Of a stretch of 64,000 nucleotides of DNA, positions 1 through 13,600 are shown one piece after another. The stretch covers positions 221,547 through 285,546 of the forward strand of contig WBMW01003983.1 of NCBI GenBank assembly GCA_013396635.1. Reading direction: 5' to 3'. Position numbers and translations under genes: made by a program. Below the pieces are notes generated by a model. The model made no database searches and was not told the DNA's origin. It saw nothing but the letters and a program-made list of their open reading frames with translations. Source of the stretch: Penelope pileata. Taxonomy: Eukaryota; Chordata; Aves; Galliformes; Cracidae. Positions within the stretch are counted from its first letter, which is position 1. The number at the start of each line of letters is the position of its first letter.

Positions 1-3000
1 TTTAAATTGAGGATGTGATAGAATTTCTTGTTCAATTTCTATGTAAAAACAAATCCTAAATATCAGGGATTTCATAATCTTGTTTCAGCTAAGAGTTTTC
101 AGTGCCCTTTTAAATACTCTTGAATCTAGCTTCAGCCAAAAATGTGCAAATTCTTCTAGCACCAAAGGGAAAACACAAACTGTTAAAGTCAGAGCCATTT
201 TTGTGACTGCAACTGCTTGTTGTTCTTCTTGTACTTCTCATTTTGTCTTCATTGTAATAATTGGTGTTGTGTAGGCTAGAGAAAAACAGATGAATTGGGC
301 ATAGAAGGTTTGAAATGCTTAAAATGCTGTGAAAAGAACAGTATGTTCTCTGTGTCCATATTGGATTAGGAAGAAATCAGTGGACTTCCAGTGCAGCAAA
401 AGAGATTGCAATTAGGAAAAGCTTGCTGTGGTGTGGGTCCTTTAACTGTAGAATCAATTGCTTGAGGGTGTTGGACTGAGATAGACAATCACCTGTCAGG
501 ATGGCACAGGCGCAGCTGAGCTGCTTTGAAGCAGGCTAAATAACCCCTTGAGGTCCCTCCCTGCTGTTTCTCAGGATGCATTTACTTGTGACGTTTTGAT
601 CTAGGTGACTTTGAATGCTAGGTCATGCGAGTAAAGGGTCTGTGACTGAGCTTTCTAGTCTTCCCTCAGGGGGATTTAAAAAAAAAAAGCAAAACAAACT
701 TCTTCTTCCCTTTGTACAAATCTGAGTACCTCATTTTCTATTACAATTAGAAATGTGTCTGCTACCTTACTTACCTTGCTCCAGTCCTTCTGTCTGCCTC
801 AGTGAGCACATCTCATCCTGTCCCTTCATGTCACTTCCTCATTCTCATCTTCAGTTTTCTTTGGCTGTTCATACTCAGACATGGTCTAATATCTCTTATC
901 TCTTTCTAAAAGGATGTTCTTATCACACTCATCTTTCTGTCTATTTCCCCATCGCCTTTCCTTTTATCTCTAAACCCACTGAGCAAACTGTTGATAACGT
1001 GTGGGGAATTCCTCTCCCAGTTCATTTCTCCGTGCTGTGCAGACCAGCTTCCCACACTTGCATTTATGTAGTGGTATTTTGGCAAGACCAGTTTTCACAG
1101 GATCACTGCTCACAGAAACCACTCAACAAGGACATCATCATCTTCCTTTTACCTCCTAGCCTCCTACAGAACAGGTTAATGCACCATTTATTTTTCGGTC
1201 TTCTGTATGCTAGCATGCACAGACTATGTAGGGATCTTTTCTTTTTGAGCATGGATGCCTTGGGTTTGACTTGTGTTAACCTTCAATTAAAGGTATGTGC
1301 CAGAAGACCAAAATGAGCTGCAAATAAATGGGTTCTAAGACTCAGAAGAGCCCTGTCTTCTGAATACTGCAGTATCTAGTATGGAATAATGTAAACTATG
1401 AATGCAGTATATTCATATATGAACCATAGTACAGGTGAAATGGCCTGTATTTTTAGTAGAAGTTTCTCCAGCTTTGGAAACATTAAACTACAAAATCCTA
1501 ACCTTGGATTTACTTCCTTTTCTTCATCTCTGAGTGACATGGTAAAGGTGTCACCTAAAAAACTTCTGAAGGAATAAAAAATGAGATCATCTGTTGGAGA
1601 TTTAAAAATTTTCTGTTCTGAAGAACTGTATAATTTTACACATTTTTCTTAACTGGCTTTGCTGAATGCTGCCCCTCTACCCATCTATTACTCTTCTGTT
1701 CTTTCATGGTTTATTTATAGGTCTGCAGACTTCGAGAGAGGTCCTCTCATTTGTTTAAGTCAGGTCAGTTCTCTGGCTGGTATTTATCCAGAGTGACTTC
1801 ACAGCTGTTTTAAGGAAAACATATTCTCCCTGAGTTCAACATTCAAAATCCTGAATGGATGCTGCAGTAGTAATGTGGACCAGTGAAAATTCATTGCATC
1901 AATCAGCATGTGCCAAACATAAAAGTTAGAACCATTTTGCTGGAAGCAGTGGTAAGCCTGCACAGTGTTAGCTTGCTGTTTGTATTAGTCACCAGTTGGA
2001 GAGCAGGAGGATGGTTTCACACAATATCCTTTTGGCCGGTCTAAGTGAAACTTCCCATCGTCTGCGGTGACGGACAAAGCTGGCTAATAGCCATAGCTCC
2101 TGCTGGTTTTGTAGGGTGCTTGCTTCTTTATAAAGAGGCGAGTCTAAGTCACAGTGGATTTTCCTCTGATGATTTTCAGAGCTCTTTTCAGGTCACCAGA
2201 TGTCAAAAATGGTGATAAATAAATGAAAGCTGACATTTATTGAAGTCCATTCCCATTTAATCTGTGCATGTCCTTATCAGTTTTATAGCATGTGAGAGTT
2301 TCATAAGCATTGATTTTAATTTAGCTTCACAACTGAGAGGAGACAAATTTATCTTTTTAATGAACATTTGCATACTATACTAGATGGCAAACTGAAGGAT
2401 GTTTTTCTTCTTGCCAGAGGTCAGTGGATTTCAAAAAATTCTTCCGATCCAACTTCAGCCCAGTGCTGAGCAAAGCATCAGTGCTCCTTAAGTAAAAAAG
2501 ATGCAAGCAGTCTTCACCATCGGGATGCATCTTTTGGGGCAGGATATTCCTTTTTACAGATATTAGACAGTTATACCTTATCAAGACAGGAATGAAAGCA
2601 AAATTCAAAACTTTCCATATCTACAAATAAGTACAGCATCAAATAGAATCTAATCTTAGATATTAATCTAAAGGTATCTAAAATCTAAAGTTACGCTTTT
2701 GTCATTAGGAATTTATGTAAGCCAGAAAGTGATCAGGAATTACCAAGAGGAATTTATTTCCCTAGCAGGAGCTGGAGAAGCTCAGTGGCCCAAGTGCAGT
2801 GACCTGGGGATGGGCATCGATCGGACAGAAGTTACAGCTACACAGGGAGGCAGTAGATTAAATAATTGTCAATATAGGAACAACTCTTCCCACCAATTCC
2901 CTCCTCTCTTTGCTTCACGTTGTAAGGCTGTAGGGGTGCGATGCCATGCACCATTGGAGCCGTAATACACGTGCTTGGTAGGCTGGCAGCTTCCCCTGTC

Positions 3001-4424
3001 CTGCATTTGAATTCTCAAACCTTATTTTCTGGGTTTTTCTCTCTGTTACCTCTGTGGCTCTCTTCTGTGGCCATCTTTAGTGCTCCTGTTTTCTCAGCAG
3101 CTGAATCCCTCTGGAGGAGATGCTTCTGCCCCTCAGTTTATAGGAGATTAAAGCGGAGCGTGTCCTTGGCTGTGCTCTCCTCCGTCCTTGGCCTGTCAGC
3201 GGGGGAGCTCTGTCCTTGAAACATGGGAAAAATGTCTCGAAGGAGATACTGTGGTACATAAGCCACATGCAGAGCTATTTGTGGTTATTTCCCTTGTCTT
3301 TTCTTGCAAAATGCAAAGAATTTAAAATTCTTAGGGGTTGTGAGGAGTTCTGTCTTTTTTTCCTGTTGCCACCTCCCTTCCTTCTGCCCTTCCCTGGTGG
3401 TGTCTGAACTTTGGTGAGCTGGCTGTCACTGGGAGGCACTGCGTCTTGTAAAGGTCCTTCCTACAAACTTACTGTTAGGAGGCATCATAAAGGTCTTAAT
3501 ACTTTCCCTCTGTCGTCCTGAATGTGTCCTGACGAGGAGTGGCACTGCGATGCTGTGTGTTCTGAGGACCCCTTGTTGTGACTCGGCGTAGCTGATGGGC
3601 ATACGAGTGTTGGGTGAAAATGTGCTTTTACAGGCAGCTTACGCTGACGTCAACCAACAGGGGTGCAGGCAGGGCAGCTGCTGTTAGCAGTAGTGTGGGC
3701 CCTGGTGGGCTCAAGCCCATCGCAAAACTGGAAGGTCCAGGTCTCACAGCTATTGCTTTCAGCTCCAGATCTTCTTGGTTTTAAAGAGCACCTGGAGCTT
3801 TCTTCCCCTGAATACAGAAATATGCTTTCCTTATTTTTTTCTGTAATAGATTCATTTTGTTACATAGCCAAAGGGTTATAATATTTTTTAAATCATAAGT
3901 TGTGAAGCAATGTCCACTGACATATAATTAAAACATAAAGAATGATAACTATCTTGCATCCATAATACTATATATCCTAATAATCCATTTATCTTGGTTT
4001 ATTTCAGTGGAAGGCCAAACAAAATATATCATGGCATTCTTAAACCCGAGCAATCATGCTTGCAGTGTCCTTGCATGTTTGAGTGTTAGTTATAATGTAG
4101 ATTTATACAAATAAGGTCTTGAGATTTATTTTTATTTTGCCATGATTGTGGATGCGATATTTGTGTGTATTAAAGTGTGAAGATGCAAAAATATGTGCAG
4201 GAGGTTTTGTATCATATTTTTCTTGTCTTCTGTATTTTTTTGTATTTTTCACTTGACTTCCTCTGCAACCTACTGTAGGGAACTGCTTTAGTAGGGAGCT
4301 GGGCTCGATGATCTCCAGAGGTCCCTTCCAACCCCTACGATTCTGTGATTGTGGGACCGCATGGATGTGTCTTAAACGTTGGGAAAGTCTGTAGTCACCA
4401 TTTTCATTCATGTCCTTGGTGTAG
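1..4424 (+). other. FAM171A1: FAM171A1 intron upstream of the first visible exon (partial)
   Basis: No exon of FAM171A1 is recognisable here, so the window opens inside an intron (intron 4 by the human exon count). Open frames in this stretch, including one of 187 codons at 753-1316, have no splice context or familiar protein content. The only repeat I recognise is a CR1 tail just before the exon. The rest is ordinary AT-rich intronic sequence. Confidence 0.75.
4258..4352 (+). repeat. CR1 LINE, 3'-end fragment
   Basis: The stretch reads as a typical bird CR1 terminus: 'gggctcgatgatctccagag', then 'gtcccttccaacccctacga' and a 'ttctgtgatt' tail unit. Only the last 95 bases or so are present, as expected of a 5'-truncated retroposed copy. 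It ends about 70 bases before the splice acceptor of the next FAM171A1 exon. Confidence 0.9.
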
Positions 4425-4601
4425 GAAACAGCACGAGGTATGACCTCACCCCCGTCACTGCAGTCAGTGTTCACCTTCTCAACAGCGATGGTACCCCGGT
4501 CCCAGTGAACGGCCCCATCTACGTGACAGTGCCTCTGCCAACCAACAGCAACTTGAAGCACAATGCACACGTTCCAGCATGGAGATTTGACCAAAAATTC
4601 G
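4425..4601 (+). CDS. FAM171A1: FAM171A1 exon 5 (by human count), ectodomain
   Basis: Encodes (G)NSTRYDLTPVTAVSVHLL... through WRFDQKF(G), part of the extracellular region; the N-S-T near the start is an N-glycosylation sequon. The acceptor is 'ccttggtgtag', with a weak pyrimidine tract. The first two bases complete a Gly codon begun in the previous exon. The donor is 'g|gtaggt', and the final g is completed by 'gg' of the exon at 18565. An in-frame open frame runs back to 4379, but those upstream codons are intronic. Confidence 0.95.
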
Positions 4602-7600
4602 GTAGGTCACATTTAATTGTGATTCCCTAGATGGCTTCATTTATCTGAAACTGATGTCTCACTGCATTTATTATGTTATATTTTAAAGTCTTTTCTGGAG
4701 TGTACAAAAACAGGTTTTCTGTCTAAAAGGAGAGAAGATGGAGTTTTATTAACTTAGGTAATGTGTAGTATATGTGCAAATATACTTGAGTAGCATTGTG
4801 TGCCAATTCCTTACAAATACTATTGTAAATGTAACATTTTGCAATTATTAAACATTTTATGTAAAACTACCTTGAGAGAACTTGATCTCAGCCAGAGACC
4901 AAGAAACAGAGACGCGTCAGCTACAGCATGGAACTGGAAGCCTGGAGGAATGACAACCAGTCTTATCTTTGCCACCAGTCAGCTATTTGACCTTCAGTCC
5001 ATCTCTTGTCTCTGTAGCTCAGTTTCCTGCCTGACAGATAGGAAACATAATAGTGGCTTCTTTTGTAAATCACTTTGAGATTGACTCATACCCTCAGGAA
5101 AGTACACGTAGATGATTTAAAATAAAATATTTTGATAGGGCAGAATACCTAATCAGTCGTAATATGCTCTCCAGTTTTTGCATTGCAAGATGACATTTTC
5201 TAATGTTGGCAGGATTTCTCCAGAAATCTGTGGTTTAGGCTCTCTGATTTTTTGGTAAGGTTTTCTTTTGCTTGTTTTTCCATTGCTAGCTGGTATGCCA
5301 TGCTGGCCTTCTTGGAACCTTCAAAGTGTAAAGGACTAAGCATTTAAGTCTTGTCCTGGTAATACCACTTGGGTTATTCCACTGTGCCCTCTGAAGTATA
5401 CACTAGACAATTGTAAAGAAAAAGAAGTCAAGAAAGAAGAATGGAAGGTGAGAAAGGCGGAGGACGTGAGGCATAGAGGAAGAAAAAGGAACCAGATATG
5501 TGGGACTGTGTAGACAATCAATGGGGCTTTGTTCCTGCAAGGCACAAGCTTTGAGCCGGTTTATGATCACATCCAGAAGTGGAACAACCAGCCTGAAACC
5601 ATTGTGTTGGGGGAAGGGGAGGGGATAGGGGGAGAGAGAGGTGAAGGGGAAAATAACATTTTTGCTTCCTTCCTGCCTCTGTTTGCTGAAAAAGGTGACT
5701 TTTTTTCACATAGCATGCCTGATAAATCTTTTGTCAGGAATTGGTTGTATTAGAGAGGAAAGGCAGTAGGATTTAACAGAGTAGTTTTGAATGTGGTTCA
5801 AAATTGAGTAGCAGAAAAAGCATGTGATAAATGGATTCAAGGTTTCCCTTAACTGTGGAAATGCTGGTTTTCTTTGGAGCCCTAGCAGTACGTTTCACTT
5901 GCCTTCTGCTTGACACTGATTTTGATTTGTGATTCTAGAAATTTTGTTTTCCCTTGTTAAAGAAAAGGCTGGTAAGACTGGCTCACATTTACTTTCTCCA
6001 CAAGAAGCAGTCCATCCCTAATCCTTCCTGTCAGCTGTGTTCCGACAGGAGCCTGCCTCGCTGCACGCTACTCACTGCTGGTCAGGAGGTTCTGATTTTG
6101 ATTATGGAGCTTTCTCATTTATGGCCAAATTTCCATGCCCCTGCAGTGGGGCCACAAAAGCTCTCTCTTACTGTGGAAGATGGATTTTACCATTACGTAT
6201 AAAGAGCCAGTTACCCTCCTCTCTGCAGTGTGTATTATGCAGTATAGATCAATATGGGTTAATTAATTACTGCTGTAGCTTGAGGCTTGCAGTCTGAGAC
6301 AAGTTCAACCTTGTTTGCTTCATGACAAACTGCTGGAGCATTTGTGTTGTTGGGAGAAGGCACGAAGACTACTAAACCAGAAGAGGTTTTTGTCAGGCCA
6401 CCTAGCTTCACAAACCCATGGAGAGGAAGGCATTGAAGATGCTATTGAAGACATTTAGATGTCGGGCAAGTTCTTCACTGAGAGGGTGGTGAGGTGCTGG
6501 CACAGCTGTCCAGAGAGGCTGTGAATGCCGCATCCCTGGAGGTGTTCAAGGCCAGGTTGGATGGGGCCCTGGGCAACCTGATCTAGTACCTGATCTGGAG
6601 TTTGGCGGCCCTGCCTGCAGCAGGGAGGTTAGAACTTGATGATCCTTGAGGTCCCTTCCAACCTAAGCCATCCTATGATTCTATGATTATGCTTAGGCTC
6701 AAGCTCACACTTCAGCTGAAGTAAGCGTCTTTCCATGCAACCAGAGACAATGAACAAAGACTTACTTAAGCCCTGACTGCAGCACGCCAGTTCTAGCAGA
6801 ATTTTGGCCACATCCCAACCAATTTAAATTAGAACAGCCTAATTTAATAAGTAGAGCAGCTACTCTATCTTGTGCGGGGCTACATGAGCACCCTAAGGGC
6901 TGTCAAGCTAGCCATATGTAGCGCTGACAAGGAGGTACCCTGGCATTCCCCGTGCCTGTTGTGCTTGGAATCTGCAGGGAGGAGGCTGGACTGTGACTGG
7001 GTGGCTCCATGCTGGAGAGATGCTTACCAGGCAAGTAAGTTGTTGTAACTGGTTTGCGCTGCCAGGTCTGTGCCTTGTCAGGATAGGCCCTCTAACCTCA
7101 TTATGCTGATTTTTGTCTTTCATTTCAGGAGCTGGTTTTTTTCAGTGCTAATTGTGTTGTGGTCTCTCCTTAATAGCTTTTCAGCAGCTTAAATTTTCAC
7201 ACTTGTGTCTGAAAATTGAGTAAATGCCAGGGATGGAAAGCCATGAGCGCATTACCAGGCAATAATGCAGCGCTGCTCTCGAGCGTCTTTGCAGTACAGT
7301 GGGCGTCTGTTCTGCGAGCATTGTTTTTGTTCAGAATCCATGTGGTTGTCACCATTACTGTATGCAGTATAATTTCTGCTCTAAAAAGCATAAAAACTTT
7401 TTTACTTTCAGGGGAAAGGAGTGGAGAAGGAACAGAAGTACTAGAAATGTGTCTGAATTCTTAGAATCACATACGTTCTGCTGAGCTCATGATGTGCTGA
7501 TAGAAGTGCAGTGTCACCTGACTGGATTATTTTCATAGTTTCTACAGAAATTATGCATATTTGCATATTACCGCAGACAAAAATAATTAATAGCTTCTTA

Positions 7601-10600
7601 GGATGCTTGCCATAAACAATCTGTGTTTTCATTGCCACAGTTTCTCTCTTCGAGAAAGAACTGGGGAGAGAAGGGGGAGAAGCAGCACAGTTTGCTCGAG
7701 GCTGAGGGTGGCTCCATTGACACTGATGAAACAGCCAGGCAGGAAAAGCAGGCCAGCATCGAAATAAGGCAGTCTGCTGCATCCGTTTTATACTGTTCTG
7801 AATGAGATGTTTCATTACAAAACAAACGTATTGCCTTGTGTGCATAGCGGGGAAAATTAAAGCAGTAATACCTGTTTGAATAATTAATGAAATGAACGGC
7901 AGCTAACTATGCTCTGGAGAAGTTTTAGGATAAATGAATGCATTCAGCCTTGTTCTTGTGTTGGAGGTACTCTGCCGCTTTCCTCTGCAGCAATTGTTTG
8001 TGTTGGTGATGATAAGCACGGGTGCACTGATGTTGTGAAGACATGCACTAAAATACAACTTCACCATTCTGCGCTGCTGGTGTACCCCCATCTCTCTCTT
8101 CTATCTCATGCAGCTCTGGAAGCGTGCTTGTATTTCATAATTCACATGAAGTTTTGAACATGAGAGATGTGGGCTCTCTTTTTTATGATCAGAATTGCTC
8201 AGTGAGGCTTTTGTTTTTCATTTTCTCAGTGAGGTCTTGTTTCCCTCCAAATCTGAAGGGGTTGAAAAACTTTCATTTCTTCTTTATCCATAAACAGATG
8301 GCTGGAATCGTTTGCCTTTGTATGTTTGCCTTCGTGTTGGTAGGATTTACAGCAATATAATTAATCTCTTTGTTCTTGAACACCAATTTCTGTCCAGAAC
8401 TTCTTTCTTGCCTTGTCCATTTCTGTCAGAAATGAATACTGCAGATCCCACAGAAATGGAATGTTGTACCTCCGGCATGTTTTGCAGCTCCCACCACCTG
8501 GACTGAGTGACACAGCAGCTGTTCAGCTGTATTCTCCTCAGTCACCATTTGAATAGTTTTTGTTTTATGCTAAGGTGCCCATTTTTCATGTGAAATAGTG
8601 AGCAAAGCTGTAAGACCAGCACTCTTCATTTTAAGCTCTCAGCTCTGTGGTATGGAAGCACTGTGTTGCCTGTGAACTACTGGATGCATATCTGGAGCTG
8701 TACGGAGGACTTCAGAATACTACCAAATGTTGCAGAGTGTATAATACAGAAATGAGATTTATTATTCTTCAGTGACAGTACCAATGCATCTGCTTGTTTC
8801 ATAATCCCACCAGTAACAGGGCAACATTTTCAACACTGTTTTCAGCAGTGTATGGCAAAGGACTCTTGGAGTGAAGGGGTTAAACCTCCACCCTTTGTCT
8901 TTTCCCTCCTTAAAATGTGTTCATTTTTGTGTGCTAATGCATAAAGGAAGTTCAGAGTGCCATTTCTCTGTTCCTGCTCCTCCCCAAACGCTTGGTGTAT
9001 GTCTTTGGCATGACCTTGTTGTGTTTAACTGGTGAGCTTCGCAGAGGAGGAGGAGGTTTTCCCCAGCGCCTGAAAGCTCAGCCATGTATTAGCACACAGA
9101 GATTGCAGAATGTGGAGAAGAGCGTCTCGGGCAGCTCTTGTTACAGCTGTATAAAGAACAAACAATACTTTGTGTACTTTTGCCGTGCTTGGTCAGTGCT
9201 TTCTGACTGCACTTGATGTCATAATAGATGTCTAAATACATTGGGAAGTCTAGTACTTACCTTTTCTGGGTGACGTACCGCCTTCAGTGGTACAATTTCC
9301 ATTGATTTTTGTAGAGTCAAATTTTCCTGCTCATTCCTTCCTCAGCAAAATGAAGGTAATGCTTTCTGTGCTCAGAAGAAGCTGCGAGAACATACTTCTG
9401 TGTAAGCATTGTCCGTGGCTATTGACTGCAGCATGGCTTTGCTGTATTTCATGTAGGTGCAGTGATGCTTTTTGTTCGTAGCTCTTACAGGGAGGGGCAA
9501 GCAGCTCCTCTCAGGCAAGCATCTGTAATGCAAGCATCTGTACATCTACCTGTCCTATTGTTTGTAAGTAAGGTGACTTGTAAACGTCCCTGATTTAACT
9601 TTCTCATTGGTAGCGATAGGAATCTTCCCAAGGAACAATGACTCATATTTTCATAGCTTAAAAATGAATCGTATTCCCTTCTGTTGTGGGTTCAGTTAAC
9701 TTCTGATTGCCACCACATTCACATAGTGCATGTCAGACATCAGATAATTCAACAAAAAATTGTGCAGTCTGTTGCTGGGTGGGATATCTGATGCTGGGTA
9801 CGAGAATGTACTCTGAACCTGGGTCGGATGGACTGCATTTGGACTACACGGAGCTGCTTATGGGATCTGGGACGCCGTGTGCTTCTCAGTGGGTGATGCT
9901 GGATTTGCTGCGGGTGAGAAATGTGCCGAACTCTGTGACTGTAATTGGCTTTTGTGTTTTCCTGAGCCCCAGCAAAAAAAAAATGCATCATTGTAACAAG
10001 CACAGTGAACATGTTCCCTGCCCCCAAAAGCTGGAATTTAATGGAAGCAGTATAACCAGATCCAGAGCATTTGGTTCTAGATCGTGTTCACCAGTAGTAG
10101 AGAGATTCATCAAGAACCAAGCCTCCACAGAGCAGCTATCTGCACTGTTTGTGTGGTGTACAAGTTCCTTGGCGGTCTGATTTTGACTCCTTTCCATCTC
10201 AGCTGTCACAGCTTATTCTTAAAAACTAAATGCACTGAGGAGTACAGCTTTTTAACTAACTGCTTTCAAAGAGTTTTGTATTTCATGTGTTGCCATAGAA
10301 ATGGCAGCTCCCGAGCCTGGCTTTTTACCGTGTACGATGCCTGCATAATAGGTGCAGGTATGATTGCAGAGCAGCAGGCAGACCTCAGCAGTGGCAGCAG
10401 AAGCAGCTCTTCCCCAGTGCTTGGCAGCATTGCTCCCTGAGGTATGTGCTCCCTGCCCGGCGTCTTTCAGAGAGGTGCAGTGGATCGCAGGAGGACACTG
10501 GGTTTGTTTGTCAATATGTACATTGTTTGTAAAATGAATGTTCTGGTTTTAAACGTGTATAAGTGATGGAAACGGATTCTTTGATCCCCTCCCCACCTCT

Positions 10601-13600
10601 TGTCCTGTCTGAGTGGTGGCAAATATGAACTCATGGCAAAGCAGACGTAGTGCGGTGTTCAGTGGTGATTGAGCAGATGCTGAAAGGATCAGGTTGGTGC
10701 CAGAATTCAATACGTGCAGATAATCAGCCATTATGTTGTCAAGGAAATAAAACTTGGAACAAATACTATTGCTTCTGGGAAAAGGTTTTAACAATAGAAT
10801 GAATATGCATTGTACCATATAGATGGCCCCGTAGCTCCACCTCCAGAAGCCACGCGGTAGAAGGTGGGACATGGCCATCAAGATTCAGGAAGTGGAGGAC
10901 AGCAGCTGCAGGAGTAAGCAGTCTCGAGTTGGAGAGGAATTCAGGATTGATGGAAAGAGGCAGGAGTGCATAGAGCAGGAGGGAACACCGAGTGTGAAGT
11001 GTGTCAGTGGGACTGGAAGAAGCTGAGGAAGACCTGGGACAGCCTTCCTCTGCAGCCTGGGGATGGCAGACCACATCATAACATGTTCTGCTTCCACTGC
11101 CAGCCTGAGAACGTGAGTGTGCTGAGGCTGAATGAAGGAAAAGGCACGCGGTGTTCTGAATTGACTCATCCTTACTTATCACTTGTTCTGGTAATTCTGT
11201 CGATAGCTGACTGGAAGTGGTTAATAATGCGATAAGGTGAGAATCAAACGCAGGATCTTTCATGGCACTAGTGACCAGCAAGCATGACCAAGCTTTCCCT
11301 TTTGAAATGTAATTATTAAGCAATAATGATGTATGGAAGTAATTTTATTTAATGAGTCACTTCTGTTCTGGCATTCTGGAAGGAGATACTGAGGGGACCG
11401 AAACAACGCAAGCAGTTCTGTACAGCGTGCCCTGCCTTCTGCCATTCCAGTTATTAACCGTTGAAAGCTGGCATGTTCTTTTGTTAAATACTTGACAGGT
11501 GATTTAAGGGAAAAATGAGTCAAGATGGCAGAAACTACAGAGCTTCTCAGACATTAGTAACGAACTGAACTGGTAGACTTCTTTGCAAGAATCTTCCAGG
11601 TATGTTGAAAGTGTGTGTTTTCTTGACAGTACACCAAATAGTGACAGTGCTGCTAAACAGTAGCAGGACCCGGCCGTGGAAGGCTTGTGTTGCAAACTGC
11701 GGCAGTGTGAGAGTAACGAAGGTATGAGCTTAGGGCAGGGACGTTTGCTTTTTGATGTTGCCTAGCAACTCCAAAAACAAAATTGTAATATTAACTTAAA
11801 TACTAAGAATTTTGGAAGCCATGTGTACTGGGGAAAGGGAGAGGAGGAGAGTAATCTCTGCTGATAGTCAAGAAGGAATTTTTCAGCCTCCTATTTCCCT
11901 GATTTTTAGCTTCTTAGAAAAAGAACAGAAGTAAAAACCAAAGAAAGCCATCCTTTTGTAGTAAAACTTCCTATGCAGATGCAGATTAGAGGTTATTTTC
12001 TGCTGGAAAAAAAATATATGTTAAGCAGCTTTCAGCTGGTAGAACGAAAAGCTTCGATTGATTTATATCAGAACATACTTCAAGAAACTATCTTCACAAA
12101 CTTGCCCTTGATTAAGTCTCCACAATAACATTGCCATCGGAAGTGTCTGAATCAATTACTTCTAGGAACACTGGTTGTGTGTTCTGAGCACCCTTTGCTG
12201 TCCCATCGTCTGTCTGACAGTACCCTGGCTCATTCCTGCTGACACGCACACCTCCGTGTGACGGGGACTCTGCTCAAGCAAAGCGTCCCAGCCAGGCATC
12301 CTAGGCATCACCGAAGAGATCTGTGCTGAGAGAAAGCCACTTCTCGTCAAAAATATTTATTTAAAACATCTACCCTATCATATAGTACTGCTGAAAGCAT
12401 CTGTGTTTTCTTTCCAAAAATCTTTTGTCTGGGGAAGGTAATCTTGTGAGTAAAAATAAATTCATATAATGGGATTATGCTTAATTTGCTCTTTGGCTAA
12501 TTAAATCCTCTTATTTGTCAAACCTATTGGAAGGAAATAATTTGTGCTGTAAGCAGCACAGTTCTGGTTCCCTGCTTGATACCGTTCAGTGTGATGGGAT
12601 GGTTCTGTCACCAAGGTGTTTAAAAGAAACAGCATAAAAATGACACTAAGGACACTGTCTGTGGAAGAGCCTCCTAACAAACGCTCACGTGTAAAAGTAA
12701 CTTATGGAAAAGAAACCATAGCCACCGTAAATTGAAACACTTTATGACTGTCCTTAGGAGAAGCTGCTGGCTACAGCACACTCTGACTGTCGCAATTTAC
12801 CAGAACGAGTTGGGTCAGTGATGGGCAGAGTGCACAATCAGAGTAAGGAGAAGTCTCCCCAGCAGTAATGGTCTGGAAGGCTCTAAGCTGGTCAGCTTAG
12901 AAAGTTTAATACGAAGCAAACATTCCCCCAGAGGGCTGAGTTCTGTGCTCAGACGCCGGTGTGCAAACTCCCACTGCAGCCAGCACACATGGCTATGAGG
13001 GGCATTTGTCTCCTTTATTCTTGACTTTAATAGGAGTCACATGTGCCTGTCTCGAGCAGATGGCCCCATGTGGCAGTTCTGCCTGAATTAAGCCCAGTCC
13101 TGCGTCACGTAAGCCAAGAGGAAGTTTGCCATCTCCTTGGGACGGAGCGGTGTGCGGGCGGCTGCGTGCACGGTCGCACACATGGGAGCCAGAGGGGCGT
13201 ACGCTGCCACGGATTTCACTATGGATTAATGTAAAATAATAGGGTCTAGCTTTAAATGCGTGATGGTAGAGTCTTGTTCAGAGGCATCGTGCATCCAGGC
13301 TACAAGAGCAGACCCCTGGTGCTGGCAGGAGCCAGCAAGCTGTCACGTTGAATAGCGTCTTGGAAGACAATAGGACGTCTCTTTTCTGGGCAGTCCGGCC
13401 GTGCGTGCAGTGACCTGCTTGTGTCAGGGAACGGGCCAGAAGAGCTCTTCTGCCGTGGAGTTTCTGCCGTAGCTGCCCGTCTGGACACTCTCCTTGCTGA
13501 AAGTGCTGTTTTTCAATCTGATTTGGAAGTAAGCTAAATCAAATGACGAAAAGGCATTTTTTAGTACAGAATGTGTGTTGCAGTGGAGATCTAACATGAA

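Noticed and set aside
753..1316. 187-codon open frame on the + strand
   Set aside because: Lies in a FAM171A1 intron, composition is T/C-rich, and no protein family or splice context is recognisable.
4103..4594. 163-codon minus-strand frame over FAM171A1 exon 5
   Set aside because: Shadow of the exon and the CR1 fragment; the + strand frame gives the conserved FAM171A1 sequence.
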